The notes below the pieces were generated by a model. That model was not told the DNA's origin. It was given only the letters and a program-made list of their open reading frames with translations, and made no database searches. The position numbers were made by a program, and so were the translations under genes. DNA of 64,000 nucleotides from Bedellia somnulentella (lineage: Eukaryota; Arthropoda; Insecta; Lepidoptera; Bedelliidae), in NCBI GenBank assembly GCA_963576735.1, contig OY755173.1, forward strand, positions 9,952,873 to 10,016,872, in the 5' to 3' direction. Positions within the stretch are counted from its first letter, which is position 1. The number at the start of each line of letters is the position of its first letter. Shown one piece after another: positions 53,506 to 63,875 of this stretch.

Positions 53506-54149
53506 CAAACTAAATCTTCCAGTTCTTTTAATTCTTAGACAAAGTAATCCACATATGCTCACAGAATAGGATAGCACGTAGGAAGCAAATTCAGCTCGAG
53601 CAGATTTTACTGCTTTTGTTTTAAGAGGCTCTTTGTTCCCCTCACAAATTTGTCTTTTTGGTTTCGAGGATTTACTTTGTAATTGCTTCTGACCTGAAAA
53701 ACCTGAAAAGTATCTTCTCTAATGCTGTTAAAAGAAAAAAAACAACGTGAAAAGAATAGAAATAACTTACGTTTAAGTTTAATATAACTGTAGCTAAGAA
53801 ACCCAACACACATAGTTTCTTCTCTATATCTGTAAATATCCTGAATAGAGCTCTGGTGACATCAAGCAGTTTCATCTATTATATTAATCATATAATAATT
53901 TAATACTTTAACTAAAAGGTCTTTAAGCCACATAGGGTCGATTTTGATAGTCTTACCAGCAGAACTAATGGGATCTTTTTTCCCAATAGTCTTACCGAAA
54001 GTAAGACATTGTCTATGTCATATTTTTCCCAATAGTCTTACTGAACATATTGTTTTAAAACATAGGCCTCGTAACTATTAGACATAGACAGGACCTTATC
54101 ATAAAATTTACTATTGTTTTTAATAGTTAAACATACACTTTATTGTAAA
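53506..54149. other. spacer with repeated TTTCCCAATAGTCTTAC
   Basis: TTTTCCCAATAGTCTTAC occurs at 53980 and 54026; a third, partial GATAGTCTTACC is at 53946. GTCTATGTC and GACATAGAC nearby are inverted. Confidence 0.5.
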
Positions 54150-54293
54150 ACTAGCTTTTTGCCCCGCGACTTCGTCCGCGTGGACTTCATTTTTTGCATC
54201 CAGTTTACATAATACCAAAATACCGAAACACTATCACAACTTCTGTTTTTTATATTTATAATCCCGCGGGCATTGTAAATGACATAAAGGACA

Positions 54294-54470
54294 TTGAGGC
54301 TTTTTAAGTGATTGTTGGGCGATGCAGTTTGTGACCCATCACTAACAACCTTTATTAACCTATCTTTTATCAATATATTTCCATTCCAAAATTGGATGAA
54401 GAATCTCCGAAGCTATGGCTACCCTTTTATGGAATTTATGGTTGTTAGCATATATTCATGAATGATTGAT
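54294..54470 (+). mobile_element. S1 3' part inside Helitron
   Basis: GAGGCTTTTTAAGTGATTGT, GGGCGATGCAG, CATCACTAACAACCTTTATT to TATGGTTGTTAGCATATATTC. Confidence 0.65.
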
Positions 54471-54887
54471 AGATGGATTTCATAAATTCAATCGCACCAA
54501 GTTTTATTATAAAATGTAAAAAAAAACTCTATATTAACTTTCATTTGCTATATCAACCCGTTAGGGGTTGAGTTCCAAAAATTCCTTTTTAATTGTTCAT
54601 AAGAATCATGAAACAAATATACCAAGTTTTTATGTTCAGAAATGAGAATATCTTTAGTAAGTACAGATACGGATAGTAGTTTGGCGCTGCGGCGACGGCC
54701 CGGTGCTGCCCCCTACACTGACCGTTGGTGATAGTGGGAGAGCTTGCAGCGATTGGTCGGCAATATAGGGATGATTAGTGGTGGATCTCCTTCCAAAATA
54801 ATCGATAAATTGAAGGGATAGTGCTTGTTATTATATTATAGTGTTATTTTAAGCTGACAAAAATTTTTTTTACAAAAAGCTTGAATT

Positions 54888-54985
54888 ACCTGAGATACGA
54901 ACCCGGGACGATTGATTCATAATAGTTCTAATTAAATATTCATAGTAGTTAGTTATACCGCTACGCCACGGAGACGTTACCGGGG
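54888..54985 (-). pseudogene. tRNA-like insert in Helitron
   Basis: Minus strand: TCCGTGGCGTAGCGGTATAA (box A-like) and GTCCCGGGTTCGTATCTC (box B), 60 bp apart, so longer than a tRNA. Probably a SINE head or captured tRNA pseudogene. Confidence 0.5.
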
Positions 54986-55637
54986 CGGTGTCAAATTTTT
55001 ATTACGCTTTATTTCACATTAGTCTTACTATTGATAAACAAATTTGTCATTTAAATTGATGAAACCCCTTCATCTTTCCAAAATGAACATTAACAAAGTG
55101 TCTGATGTGAATTCCATCGATGATAAAAATAATCGCTGCAATATTTTGAGCCATATATGAGTTAAGGTTTTTTGATGTTCCTATGAGAACTCTTGCGGAT
55201 TCCTTAGTTTCAAGGAATCGTCGTCGTTTCATTTAGCTTCTAAATTTACATGTTAATAATCGTTTGCAATATAAGTAGATGTAAAAAGAAAGTATACGAT
55301 GAAAAAATAGTACATCATCCCTTGGGAGTTCCTTATTTTCGGGGATCCATTACCGTACCATTAAGCTTCTAAATTTTGATTTATATATTAGTTTACAATA
55401 TTTTACGTTGTTTTAAACGATACACAGCGCCATCTCCAATGCATTTAGTAAGCAAACAATATTTTTGATTTCCCATGGGAACATATTTTTTCCGGGATAA
55501 AAAGTACCCTATTATTTAATTTAGACTTCTAACTATACGTCTGAAAAATTTCAAAGCAATCGGTTCAGTATTTACGGCGTGAAAGCGGAACAAACAAACA
55601 AACAAACTCACTTTCCCATTTATAATATTAGTATGGA

Positions 55638-55992
55638 TTCAGTTTACTAATTTATCAATAAGATATGTTAAGTTTTGGCCACGATTATTTTCTGTATATT
55701 TTGATTAAATTATATTAACGTTTTTTGGAAAGTATAACAAAAGGACCTAAAAATGTGGGTAAATTCAACTTTCAATTGAAGTACTAGGAGCGCATAAATT
55801 ACAAGTAGTTTTAACTTAAAAACGTGTTTTACTTAATAACTACATTATATGGACGTTAAATATTCTAAGCGGCTTAATAACTGAGGATTTTTGAAATTAA
55901 ATGTCTAAAATAACTTTATTCAAAGGCATTACTGGCCTTCAAATCTCCTTGAAATAAAAACTATCTACGCGTTTCCTAAGCTATAAAGACAC
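55638..55992. other. AT-rich spacer
   Basis: No supported feature. Confidence 0.35.
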
Positions 55993-56215
55993 TCAATACT
56001 TCTAACTTCTGAACATCACCCGATATTGTCACCCGGTGTTCAGGGTAACCACGTTTTGCTTGGACAGTGTTCTCCCATGATAGCGCAGGCCCATCGCCGT
56101 TTGGTACGAATACACTGTCACATGACTAAGTGCAACTTAGCCATGTGGGTTTCCTCCCGATGTTTTCCCTCACCGTTAACAACCATGATAAAAAATAAAT
56201 TAACCACTCATTAGC
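55993..56215 (-). mobile_element. S2, both ends lost
   Basis: CTTCTGAACATCACCCGATA to CACCGTTAACAACCATGATA. Abuts an RTE fragment. Confidence 0.8.
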
Positions 56216-57040
56216 GATTAAAGCTAGTAAACGGATGGATGCGAGTGTAACTGACGATGTAGTGCAGAAAAGTGAAGATGAATATAAGAGAGTTAAGAAT
56301 GAGGTAAAGAAGAAAATAGAAAAGAAAAAAGCGGGATTTGCAAGAGTGGTGTGAGAGGAAACTTTCTGATAATTTCCGGAATAACCAAAAGTTATTCTGG
56401 AAGTATATCCGGAAAGAAAAGGGAGTTTCCCAAAACCCGAGAGTGTAATAAGAGATGAACAGGGTGGCGACGGATGAAAGTACCATGAAACGGGTATGGA
56501 AGAATTATTTTGAGGGACTGTTTGAGAAAGAGGATGCATCCATTTCTTCGCCAATCTACAGTAATGTTGATTGGAACGGGGAGATGGGTGAATTCAGTAA
56601 CAGCGAGATTAGTATGGATGAAATAATGAAAGCAATGAAAAGTATGAAATTAGGGAAGGCGGCAGGGTATGATAGGATTACTATCGAAATGCTGAGGGCT
56701 GGTAAAGGGTTGGTGGCTTCTTGGTTGTACTTCCTTTTCCAAAAAATGGTCGAGTGGCAAAGTTCCACGAGACTGGTGCAAGTCGGTGATTGTGCCTCTA
56801 TATAAAGGAAAGGCGTCACACCAAGAGGCTAAAAACTACCGCGGCATCAGCTTACTCAGCATTGTTGGTAAATTGTATGCTAAGGTACTGATTGAAAGAG
56901 TGATGAATGAAACTGATGAGAAAATATGGGATGTGCAAGCGGGATTTAGGAAAGGAATGGGATGTATGGATCAAATCTTCTCTCTAAGGAGCATCACCGA
57001 AAAGTTCTTAGCTAAGAACCAAAAGGTGTATTGCTCGTGT
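56216..57040 (+). pseudogene. RTE linker and first reverse transcriptase motifs
   Basis: Frames, with shifts near 56360, 56450 and 56790: SEDEYKRVKNEVKKKIEKKK, then STMKRVWKNYFEGLFEKED, SEISMDEIMKAMKSMKLGKA and AGYDRITIEMLRAGK, then NYRGISLLSIVGKLYAKVL and GFRKGMGCMDQIFSLR. These are RTE-clade RT motifs 0-2. The endonuclease and catalytic YADD parts are missing at either side. The segment complements the 37943-38854 copy. Confidence 0.9.
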
Positions 57041-57317
57041 GATGAAAACAATTCTAATATTTTTCTTCTAGCATTAAATTTAGGGGATTGTATTGCTTTA
57101 TTTTTTTTTTATATTTAGTTGAGAGTAATATCTTTAATATACCATAAAATCGTTTAAGGAAAAAGGAATATTACGAACCAAATAAAATATATTTTTACCA
57201 AAATATTGATGGGATCATCACCAAACTGACACGGCTGATAAAATTAAGGTAGGGTTCCATGTTTGTAAAATTATATCACATTTCTGTAACTCGCACGAGT
57301 TTTTTTGACTAAAAGAG
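57041..57317. other. AT-rich spacer
   Basis: First ACCAAACTGA motif (57221) lies here. Confidence 0.4.
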
Positions 57318-57546
57318 AATACATACATATAATTGCGGATATAAACCCTTAAAAGGGGAAGCCAGAGCTGAGGAAAGAGAAATACCTCTGCCACTTTAAG
57401 AAGATGAGTGGGGGAAAGATTTTTAAAATAAAGGCTATAGATGATGAGTCTCTCTGAACCGCGTCGCCCAAAAACCTTTAAAAAGCCCAAATACACCCAT
57501 GGATATAAATGGGGTAGTACTATTCTAAGCCGACACTACACAGCAA
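57318..57546 (-). mobile_element. S1 copy, diverged
   Basis: ATACATACATATAATTGCGG to TCTAAGCCGACACTACACAG. Confidence 0.78.
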
Positions 57547-58132
57547 TATATATATTTAAAGAAATTACTTACATAAACTATATTTGATTACCAAACATAT
57601 AATTTAATACATTTTTTTTTTAATAAAATATAAGAAAATTGTTTATTATTTGATAATTATATAAACCATACGTAAAGTCAATCTAAAAAAATATATCTCA
57701 AAATAAGTATTTTGCATTCATCTAAGCTCATTCTAATGGCGTCAGTTTGGTTACTTTGCTTGTCAGCCTATACTTGACGTCACCAAACTGACCGTCGTCA
57801 CCTCGGTTTGGATCCACACAAATATATTTTTTTCACCTGAAACAGTCACAGAATTGTTATATATTTTATTGGTTTTTGGAACCTTATGACCACCTCAATC
57901 AACTTGAATAATCCTTGAAACAGTATTTCGCCACCATTAGGAAGAAATAAGCACACCAAACTGACTTTCAAAAGTGACTTCCCGGTACTTCAGCTAAAAA
58001 CACGTCCAGCTCTTTGCAGACGTTGACTCCACTAGCTCAAACGAAATGGCTACTTGATTGAATTATGACAGTCTTGCTCTTTATAATGCACAATTTTGAA
58101 ATAGTGGTAAAAAATCTAATATTTGAGCCGTC
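57547..58132. other. region with recurring ACCAAACTGA
   Basis: No gene. ACCAAACTGAC or its complement occurs at about 57742, 57781 and 57954, then 58133. Confidence 0.55.
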
Positions 58133-58142
58133 ACCAAACTGA

Positions 58143-58392
58143 ACTGTGTCGTGTAGTGTCGGCTTAGAATAACACTACCCCATTTCTACCCGTGGGTGAT
58201 CGTAAGAGGCGACTAAGGGTATAGGGGCTTTTTAAGTGATTTTTGGGCGATGTGGTTGGAGACCCGTCACCAAAAACGTTTATTATTATCATCTTTTCCC
58301 CAATCAACTTCCAAAAGTGGCTGAGGAATTTATCATTCCAAAGCTCTGGCTACTCCGCTAAGGGATTTATAGCCGTGAGTATATTCTAATGT
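58143..58392 (+). mobile_element. S1 with 10 bp target duplication
   Basis: ACCAAACTGA flanks at 58133-58142 and 58393-58402. Start TGTCGTGTAGTGTCGGCTTA. It ends GCCGTGAGTATATTCTAATG, so the tail is not (TATG)n. Confidence 0.9.
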
Positions 58393-58402
58393 ACCAAACT
58401 GA

Positions 58403-58534
58403 TTAGTCAGGATTTCGTAAATTCTGGGACAGTACTATCGTACAAATAATAGAAAAGTTATGTAAAAAAACATTAGCAAACACGTTTTATTTAATGTTTT
58501 TTGACATGAAATCCTCATGTGGGGATTATTACTC
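58403..58534. other. flank of T3
   Basis: GACATGAAATCCTCATGTGG (58503) is the sequence that also borders T1 and T2. Confidence 0.5.
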
Positions 58535-58761
58535 ATAAATAAAAGATGTTATTAAAGGAAAGAAAAATCTCGACACTGGCGGGGTTGAACACTACTTGAA
58601 CGTGTAAAAAAGAAACAAAGGATAGAGAAATTTCGCGCTGGATGCCAACTGACACTGTAGCTCAGTTGGCAGAGCGACGGGGGCGTATACCCGAAGGTCG
58701 CGGGTTCGAACCCCGCCAGTGTCGAGATTTTTCTTTCCTTTAATAACATCTTTTATTTATG
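58535..58761 (+). mobile_element. T element T3, tRNA-like with ~55 bp inverted ends
   Basis: Arms 58535-58590 and 58705-58761 are nearly perfect inverted copies through ATTAAAGGAAAGAAAAATCT, CGACACTGGCGGGGTT and outward to CATAAATAAAAGATG. The right arm doubles as the T-arm and acceptor of the tRNA-like sequence; the left arm is an inverted extra copy of that half. Confidence 0.88.
58651..58723 (+). tRNA. tRNA-like gene in T3, probably not functional
   Basis: A 73 nt cloverleaf: acceptor GACACTG/CAGTGTC (7 bp), D-arm GCTC/GAGC with box A TAGCTCAGTTGG, T-arm GCGGG/CCCGC with loop TTCGAAC (perfect box B). The anticodon arm pairs only CGGG/CCCG around an 8 nt GGCGTATA loop with no U33, so the anticodon is undefined. 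A scanner may still report it as a tRNA. Confidence 0.45.
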
Positions 58762-58935
58762 ACGTTCTATTTGTAACAAATTGTTGGTGGGACAGTCAAA
58801 ATATGATGTCATCAGAGCGAAAATATATTTTTATTTACTACTGATTCACATTATAATTATTTGATATTTATTGTAGTGTTAGTTTATTAAATAAACTTTC
58901 GGCTAGGTTCACACACGAGTCAGGACTCACATATC

Positions 58936-59931
58936 ACACATGGCGTTCCGCAAGGTAGCATACTCGGCCCAACACTTTTCCTCATATATATAAATGATCT
59001 CCTAAAACTAAATTCGAAACATTGCAAAATAACATCTTATGCAGACGACACAGCTCTGAGTTTTTCCGCAGGGACTTGGGAGGAAACCTTTCGAATTGCA
59101 CAAAATGGATTTGATGATGTACAAGAATGGCTGAAACAAAACAAACTCACATTGAATAGCGACAAAACCCTTTACTTAACATTTTCTATAATAGAAACAC
59201 CAGATCTACAACTCGAACTATTGTCTCACAACTGCCACTCAACTTCATCAAGTCCCATGAATGGAGAGTTCTCTTGCATACCATTGTCAAGAGCAAAATT
59301 TGTTAAATATTTGTGTGTTTTGATTGACGAGAACATGTATTTTAAGCAGCAGATACAGGCACTTACTAATAGAATACGTTAGCTCATTTAATTTTATTTC
59401 TTTAAAACTTTAAGACTTGTGGTTGAACCTCATATGCTTAAAAGAATTTATTATGCTATTTGTCAATCTTTATTAACATACTGTATTACATCTTGGGGTG
59501 GGTCGCCGAAAACAACTCTAAAAAAACTTGAAGTCTCACAAAGAACCATATTAAAAGTATGTACATTTAAATATTTTCTCTACCCAACCAATCTACTCTA
59601 CGAATCATGCCAGGTTCTTAATGTGCGCCAACTTTTTGTTCTAAATGTCATAACAAAACAACACACTAGCATGGTCTATAATTCTAGTCTACTTGATAAG
59701 CGTCGAAATTATGCAGTTTGTAATAGATCACATAAAATCAGGACTACTTTTTCACGGAGATTCTTTCCATTTCTCGGGCCGTACCTTTATGACAGGATCA
59801 ACAAGCTGACCAATATTTACACAATGAATAAATTTCTATGTAAGAAAATTGTAATTGATTGGCTGTTGAAACTTTCATACCATGATAGTGAAATGTTACT
59901 GGATGTAAGTAATTCAATAATTCTAATTTAA
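58936..59931 (+). pseudogene. LINE reverse transcriptase C-terminal half, broken
   Basis: Block 1 (58936-59382): HGVPQGSILGPTLFLIYIN (motif B), ITSYADDTALSF (motif C) and VKYLCVLIDENMYFKQQ. A stop at 59380 and a short gap follow. Block 2 (59419-59931): YYAICQSLLTYCITSWGGS, then a C-terminal domain to a stop. Motif A and everything upstream are lost. Confidence 0.88.
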
Positions 59932-59954
59932 AAGATGTAAAAGACAAACATTAA

Positions 59955-59999
59955 TACACACACACACACACACAAACACACTCACACACACACACACAG
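59955..59999. repeat. (CA)n microsatellite in LINE 3' UTR
   Basis: ACACACAC runs with AAACACACTC interruptions. Confidence 0.95.
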
Positions 60000-60330
60000 A
60001 ATCATATTAATTTAATTTAAATATACAATAATATTTCATCCTAATGATGAATTAAAATTTGCATGCTCTAACTATATATGAATATATTTTAGTAGGATAA
60101 AGTTTGTAAATATTGTCTTTTAAAGCCACTAATATAAGAACTACAAAACTTTGATAAGAACTATATAACGTGAAATGTATGTTGAAACACAGACTATCGT
60201 CTAGTTCGGCTGCAATTATCTTTAAAATTGCACTGTAAAGTTAAGCACAGTTTTGGTTTATAAGCCATTATAATTAACTTGTACGCTTTTCTTGAATAAA
60301 CTATTTGTATTTGTATTTATTTGTATATTT

Positions 60331-60957
60331 AAAAATACTTCTGCAATAAAATGTAGCTACACATAACTTACCAAAATCATCAAACTTTTGGGACAGTGCA
60401 AAAACGGGTGGTGTACATTTTTTTGAAACGTGCCTTTTCTAATTTACTCATTTTATTTACTTTCTCGTAGCGCTATCTAGGGAAATATTTCCAAATTGTA
60501 ATTATTACTAATAGCAATGTTTGAATATTACCACAGATAATATAATACTATACTAGTACAGATACCCAATCCCATACAACGAAATGTGATGTGCTTAAAT
60601 ACCCTTATTCGACGGGCTATTTTCTAATTGCTATATTGTCCGCTAGATGGCGTTAAATTCGCATGCATCGTAGCAAATGTAAAGCACATAGTAGTTCAAC
60701 TTAAGGTCACAGATGTCACTATAAAATGATTAAAACAAAATGCATAACAAAGCCCGATATCTTAACTCGGATAATCTAAGGAAATGGCGGCAGCGGGGCG
60801 CGCGGGGCGGGGGCGCCTCGGTAACACGAGCGAGACAGATTTTATTACTTTCTTTCACTAAATGTTTATTAGCAAATTTGCAAATATGGTCAAGGACAAA
60901 ATCGTCGACAAGGCCAATTGCGTGCGAGTATAGATTTTTGTTGTCGATATTCTTCTC
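60331..60957. other. spacer with a GC-rich islet
   Basis: GGCGGCAGCGGGGCGCGCGG at 60786 is unusually GC-rich for the window. No gene called. Confidence 0.4.
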
Positions 60958-61198
60958 TGCTATGTGTCGGCTTAGAATAGCACTACCCCATTTCTTACCG
61001 TGATTGTTCGTAAGAGACGGCTAAAGGTATTGGGGCTTTTTGAGTGATTTTAAGGCGATTCTGTTGGAGACCCCCCCATCAAAAATCTTGGTTTTATAAT
61101 CTAATCCCAAGACAAGTTCCAAAAGTGGCGAACGAATTTCTTATTCCGAAGCTCTGGCTACCCCTTCTAGGGATTTATGGTCGAAAATATGTGTGTAT
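60958..61198 (+). mobile_element. S1 copy
   Basis: GCTATGTGTCGGCTTAGAAT to TTTATGGTCGAAAATATGTG. Diverged tail. Confidence 0.8.
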
Positions 61199-61234
61199 TC
61201 TATTTATTAAAATTTTATAAACAGAATACACACA
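61184..61234. repeat. 17 bp hairpin
   Basis: ATGTGTGTATTCTATTTAT and ATAAACAGAATACACACAT form an inverted pair with an AT-rich loop at the S1 end. Confidence 0.7.
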
Positions 61235-61267
61235 TTTATTTATTTAATAACATCGTGCAAGACGTAT

Positions 61268-61470
61268 ACATTCGTGCTGTAGTGACGACGTATAATAGCA
61301 CTACTGCGCATCATTCCGTCAGTGAGGTATTGAATGGGTATTGAGCGACTGATTTGAGTTGTTTAGTTTGAGGGTTTAATTCCATTCATTAGTTGGCGAT
61401 GTGGTGATAGACCACAAATATTTAATAAAAAATTGTATCTTCCAAGCTGACATTCCACAAGCATCTGTGG
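61268..61470 (+). mobile_element. possible S1, strongly diverged
   Basis: GTGCTGTAGTGACGACGTAT, AATAGCACTACTGCGC and TTGGCGATGTGGTGATAGACC echo S1. Confidence 0.35.
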
Positions 61471-61727
61471 GTTTGTCGCATTCAAACTTCTGGTTATTAC
61501 TTTAGAATACTATAATGTCAGCTCAAAATAGTATCATTTAATATTATAATGTATTAATTAATTTCATTGGGTTATGTGGCTCGAATGTTAACCCATTTAC
61601 AAAAACAATGATTCTTTTATAATCTATTCTCCACATAAAGCGGCTAGTAATTTGAAAATGTTGAAAGTAGTATGATATATATTGAAAAAATCTATAGCTG
61701 GTTTCAACTGCAATCATACGGACATTC

Positions 61728-61927
61728 AACTCAAACTCAAACGTTAACGCCGAATATCCCCGAACAAGGTTGGCAGAGGTACTAATACTTCTGATAATCA
61801 CGTGACAGTGTACTCATGTGATAGGGGGCAGGCCCATCGCCGTTTTGTACAAATACAATGTCCCAGGGTTAGAAAACTAGTCGTCTGCAAGATAAGCGGG
61901 GTTCTACCCACTGAGCTACTAAGCCGT
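61728..61927 (-). mobile_element. S2, internally deleted
   Basis: Tail CAACTCAAACTCAAACG, GCCGAATATCCCCGAAC to GTTTTGTACAAATACAATG, then directly the head: CAGGGTTAGAAAACTAGTCG and TAGCTCAGTGGGTAGAACC on the minus strand. The central body is missing. Confidence 0.82.
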
Positions 61928-62097
61928 CATTAAACTACTTATTTTATTTTATCTAGGTACCTACGCGCTACACCTACAGTATAGAATACTTATCCTATTT
62001 GTAAAAAGTATTTATCAATCTTGCCACATCACATACTGACATACATATTATTATTTCTCATACCGTTGGAGTAACAGAAATTATAAATCTCATTTAA

Positions 62098-62207
62098 TCA
62101 TAAATCCCTTAAAATCCCTTAAAAGCCCCAATACCGTAAGTCGCCTCTTACGTTCACCCACCGGAAGAAATGGGGTAGCGACATTCTAAGCCGACACTAC
62201 ACGGCTA
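62098..62207 (-). mobile_element. S1 5' half
   Basis: TTAAAAGCCCCAATACCGTA, GTCGCCTCTTACG to AGCCGACACTACACGG. AAATCCCTT is duplicated locally. Confidence 0.8.
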
Positions 62208-62265
62208 AAAATAGTGATAAGAAATGGAACACGGTTATTTTTGAGCGATGCGGCAGGAATTAAAG

Positions 62266-62397
62266 TTACATATATATTCTCACGCCGTTAGTTCACATTG
62301 GGATAGTTAGAGACTATCGATCGCCACTTTGTACGACCCTGGCAAACTTGGGACTCTTGTCTTTTTAAGCACAGTCTCTTTTTGGTACAAACGTGTA
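62266..62397 (-). mobile_element. RTE 3' end
   Basis: ATATTCTCACGCCGTTAGTT, CACATTGGG, AGAGACTATCGATCGCCACT, TTGTACGACCCTGGCAAAC is the reverse complement of the RTE C-terminus (QDRTKWRSIVSAYPNGN) and its GGCGTGA end. The tail is short. Confidence 0.8.
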
Positions 62398-62429
62398 CGC
62401 CGACGTCGTTAAAAATGAAAATCACTTAA

Positions 62430-63790
62430 GGTGCCGTTAGTGCAGCGAACAGAGTTTTTGGAACATTATAATGCGAATGTTTATAACAATATGGTTTCAA
62501 AAAAAATACATCAAAATCTTGAGGCTTTTCTGCTGTGAAATTGGCGATTCGAAACATGATTAATAAATTTTCGCTCGATAGAAAAAAATCGCCAACATAC
62601 CTCTAATTACACTCTTTAAAATGGTTTTTTATTTTATTTATTTTACCTACTTACATATAACTTGCATCATAATTTGAGCATTTGTATTTCTAATAATAAT
62701 TGGCGATTAGTTTTCTTTTTTAATAAATTCAATAAAACAAATATTTTAAAAACATCGATATTCGCAGTCCTACTCGTGTCCGAGCGCCGCCCGCCGCCCG
62801 CTTAGTGCTCGGCGAGCTGCTTTAGGGGATGGACCTATGTCGCGCGCGCCTTGTGTTACAGATCTTACAATTTACGCGCGTGCGGCGCCGTTAGTGTGCG
62901 AGTGACCTATCTGTATACGATGCGCGTCAATGTAGGCGTGAGAGAGACCGAGCGTACGGTTAGCATTACCAAATATAAAAGAATTCATTCAATTCATAGA
63001 TTGCACTCATTTTTATATTATATTGTTTAATTTATTAGGAATGGAAAAAAGAACAAAACCGTTAAAGTAACTTCTTATTTCAATTAATAATATTAAATAG
63101 TTACTAATAGGTGTAAACTGAAAATTATATACATACATATACTCACGGCTATAAATCCCTTAACGGGATAGCCAGAGCTTTGGAATGAGAAATTCCTCAG
63201 CCACTTTTGGAAGTTGATTTGGGAAAAGATGGTAATAATATATGATTTCGGTGACGGTTCTCCAACCACATCGCCCAAAAATCAGTTAAAAAGCCCCTAT
63301 ACCCTTAGTCGCCTCTTACGATCACGGATAGAAATGGGGTAGTGTTATTTTAAGCCGACACGACACGGCAAAAGTTATGAAATTATCACTGTAATAATTT
63401 TGTATTAACTGACAGGGGTAGACAAATCTATCGTATCATTACATTTTATATTGTAAACGGCCATGGTAGAAACTATTTTTGATATTGATAAGCTAGGGTA
63501 AGCGATACAGTTTTCGTCGCCCTGACTGTTATAACCACTCGTAAATATTTTAGAAAGAAAATGTAAATAATCATAAACAAATGTCCGAACCCATACCATA
63601 GAAAATATTTGCGAGTGGCTAAAACTGTCGAGTTGACAATAACTGTATTGCTTACCCTACTGTATGTTTTTAAAACGCGCGCACTGCGTCGCGTCGGTGA
63701 GACGGCCGCTCGATCGGCGCGCAGGCGTTTCCCCGCGCCCGCGGGGGCCGCACCCCCTGAGATGATATTTTTCGCTGAACCAACGGCACC
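62430..63790. mobile_element. non-autonomous piggyBac-type element, TTAA flanks
   Basis: Inverted ends GGTGCCGTTAGTGCAGCGAA and GGTGCCGTTGGTTCAGCGAA, flanked by TTAA (62426-62429, 63791-63794). Both sub-terminal regions are very GC-rich (CCGCCCGCCGCCCGC at 62785; CCCGCGCCCGCGGGGGCC at 63732). No transposase frame; an S1 copy is nested. A 61-codon frame at 63609-63794 is not a gene. Confidence 0.85.
63131..63371 (-). mobile_element. S1 inside the TTAA element
   Basis: (TATG)n tail, CCCTTAACGGGATAGCCAG to AAGCCGACACGACACGGC. GAAAATTAT and GAAATTAT flank it. Confidence 0.88.
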
Positions 63791-63875
63791 TTAAAAAGCC
63801 CCTATACCCCGTGAGTCGCCTCTTGCTATCACCCACGAGTAGTAATAGGGTAGTGTTATTTTAAGTCGACAATTA

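Larger units (their letters stand above)
54151..55637 (-). mobile_element. Helitron, non-coding
   Basis: Minus-strand 5' end TCCATACTAATATTATAAAT at 55637 after A; 3' end hairpin CCACGCGGACGAAGTCGCGG, then GGCAAAAAGCTAG at 54151 before T. Near the 5' end it has (TTTG)n and ATTGCTTTGAAATTTTTCAG. An S1 fragment and a tRNA-like insert lie inside. No helicase remains. Confidence 0.85.
58918..60330 (+). mobile_element. 5'-truncated CR1/Jockey-group LINE
   Basis: It starts within reverse transcriptase motif B and ends with TTGTACGCTTTTCTTGAATA, AACTATTTG and a (TTTGTA)n-like tail. The C-terminal ORF is broken. Confidence 0.8.
62398..63875 (-). mobile_element. S1 split by a TTAA element
   Basis: AAAAATGAAAATCACTTAA (to 62429) and TTAAAAAGCCCCTATACCCC onward (63791-63875) together give the S1 order AAAAATCACTTAAAAAGCCCC. 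3' part lost on the left. Confidence 0.7.

Noticed and set aside
63609..63794. 61-codon frame rich in Ala/Arg
   Set aside because: Lies in the GC-rich end of the TTAA element and runs into its inverted terminus.
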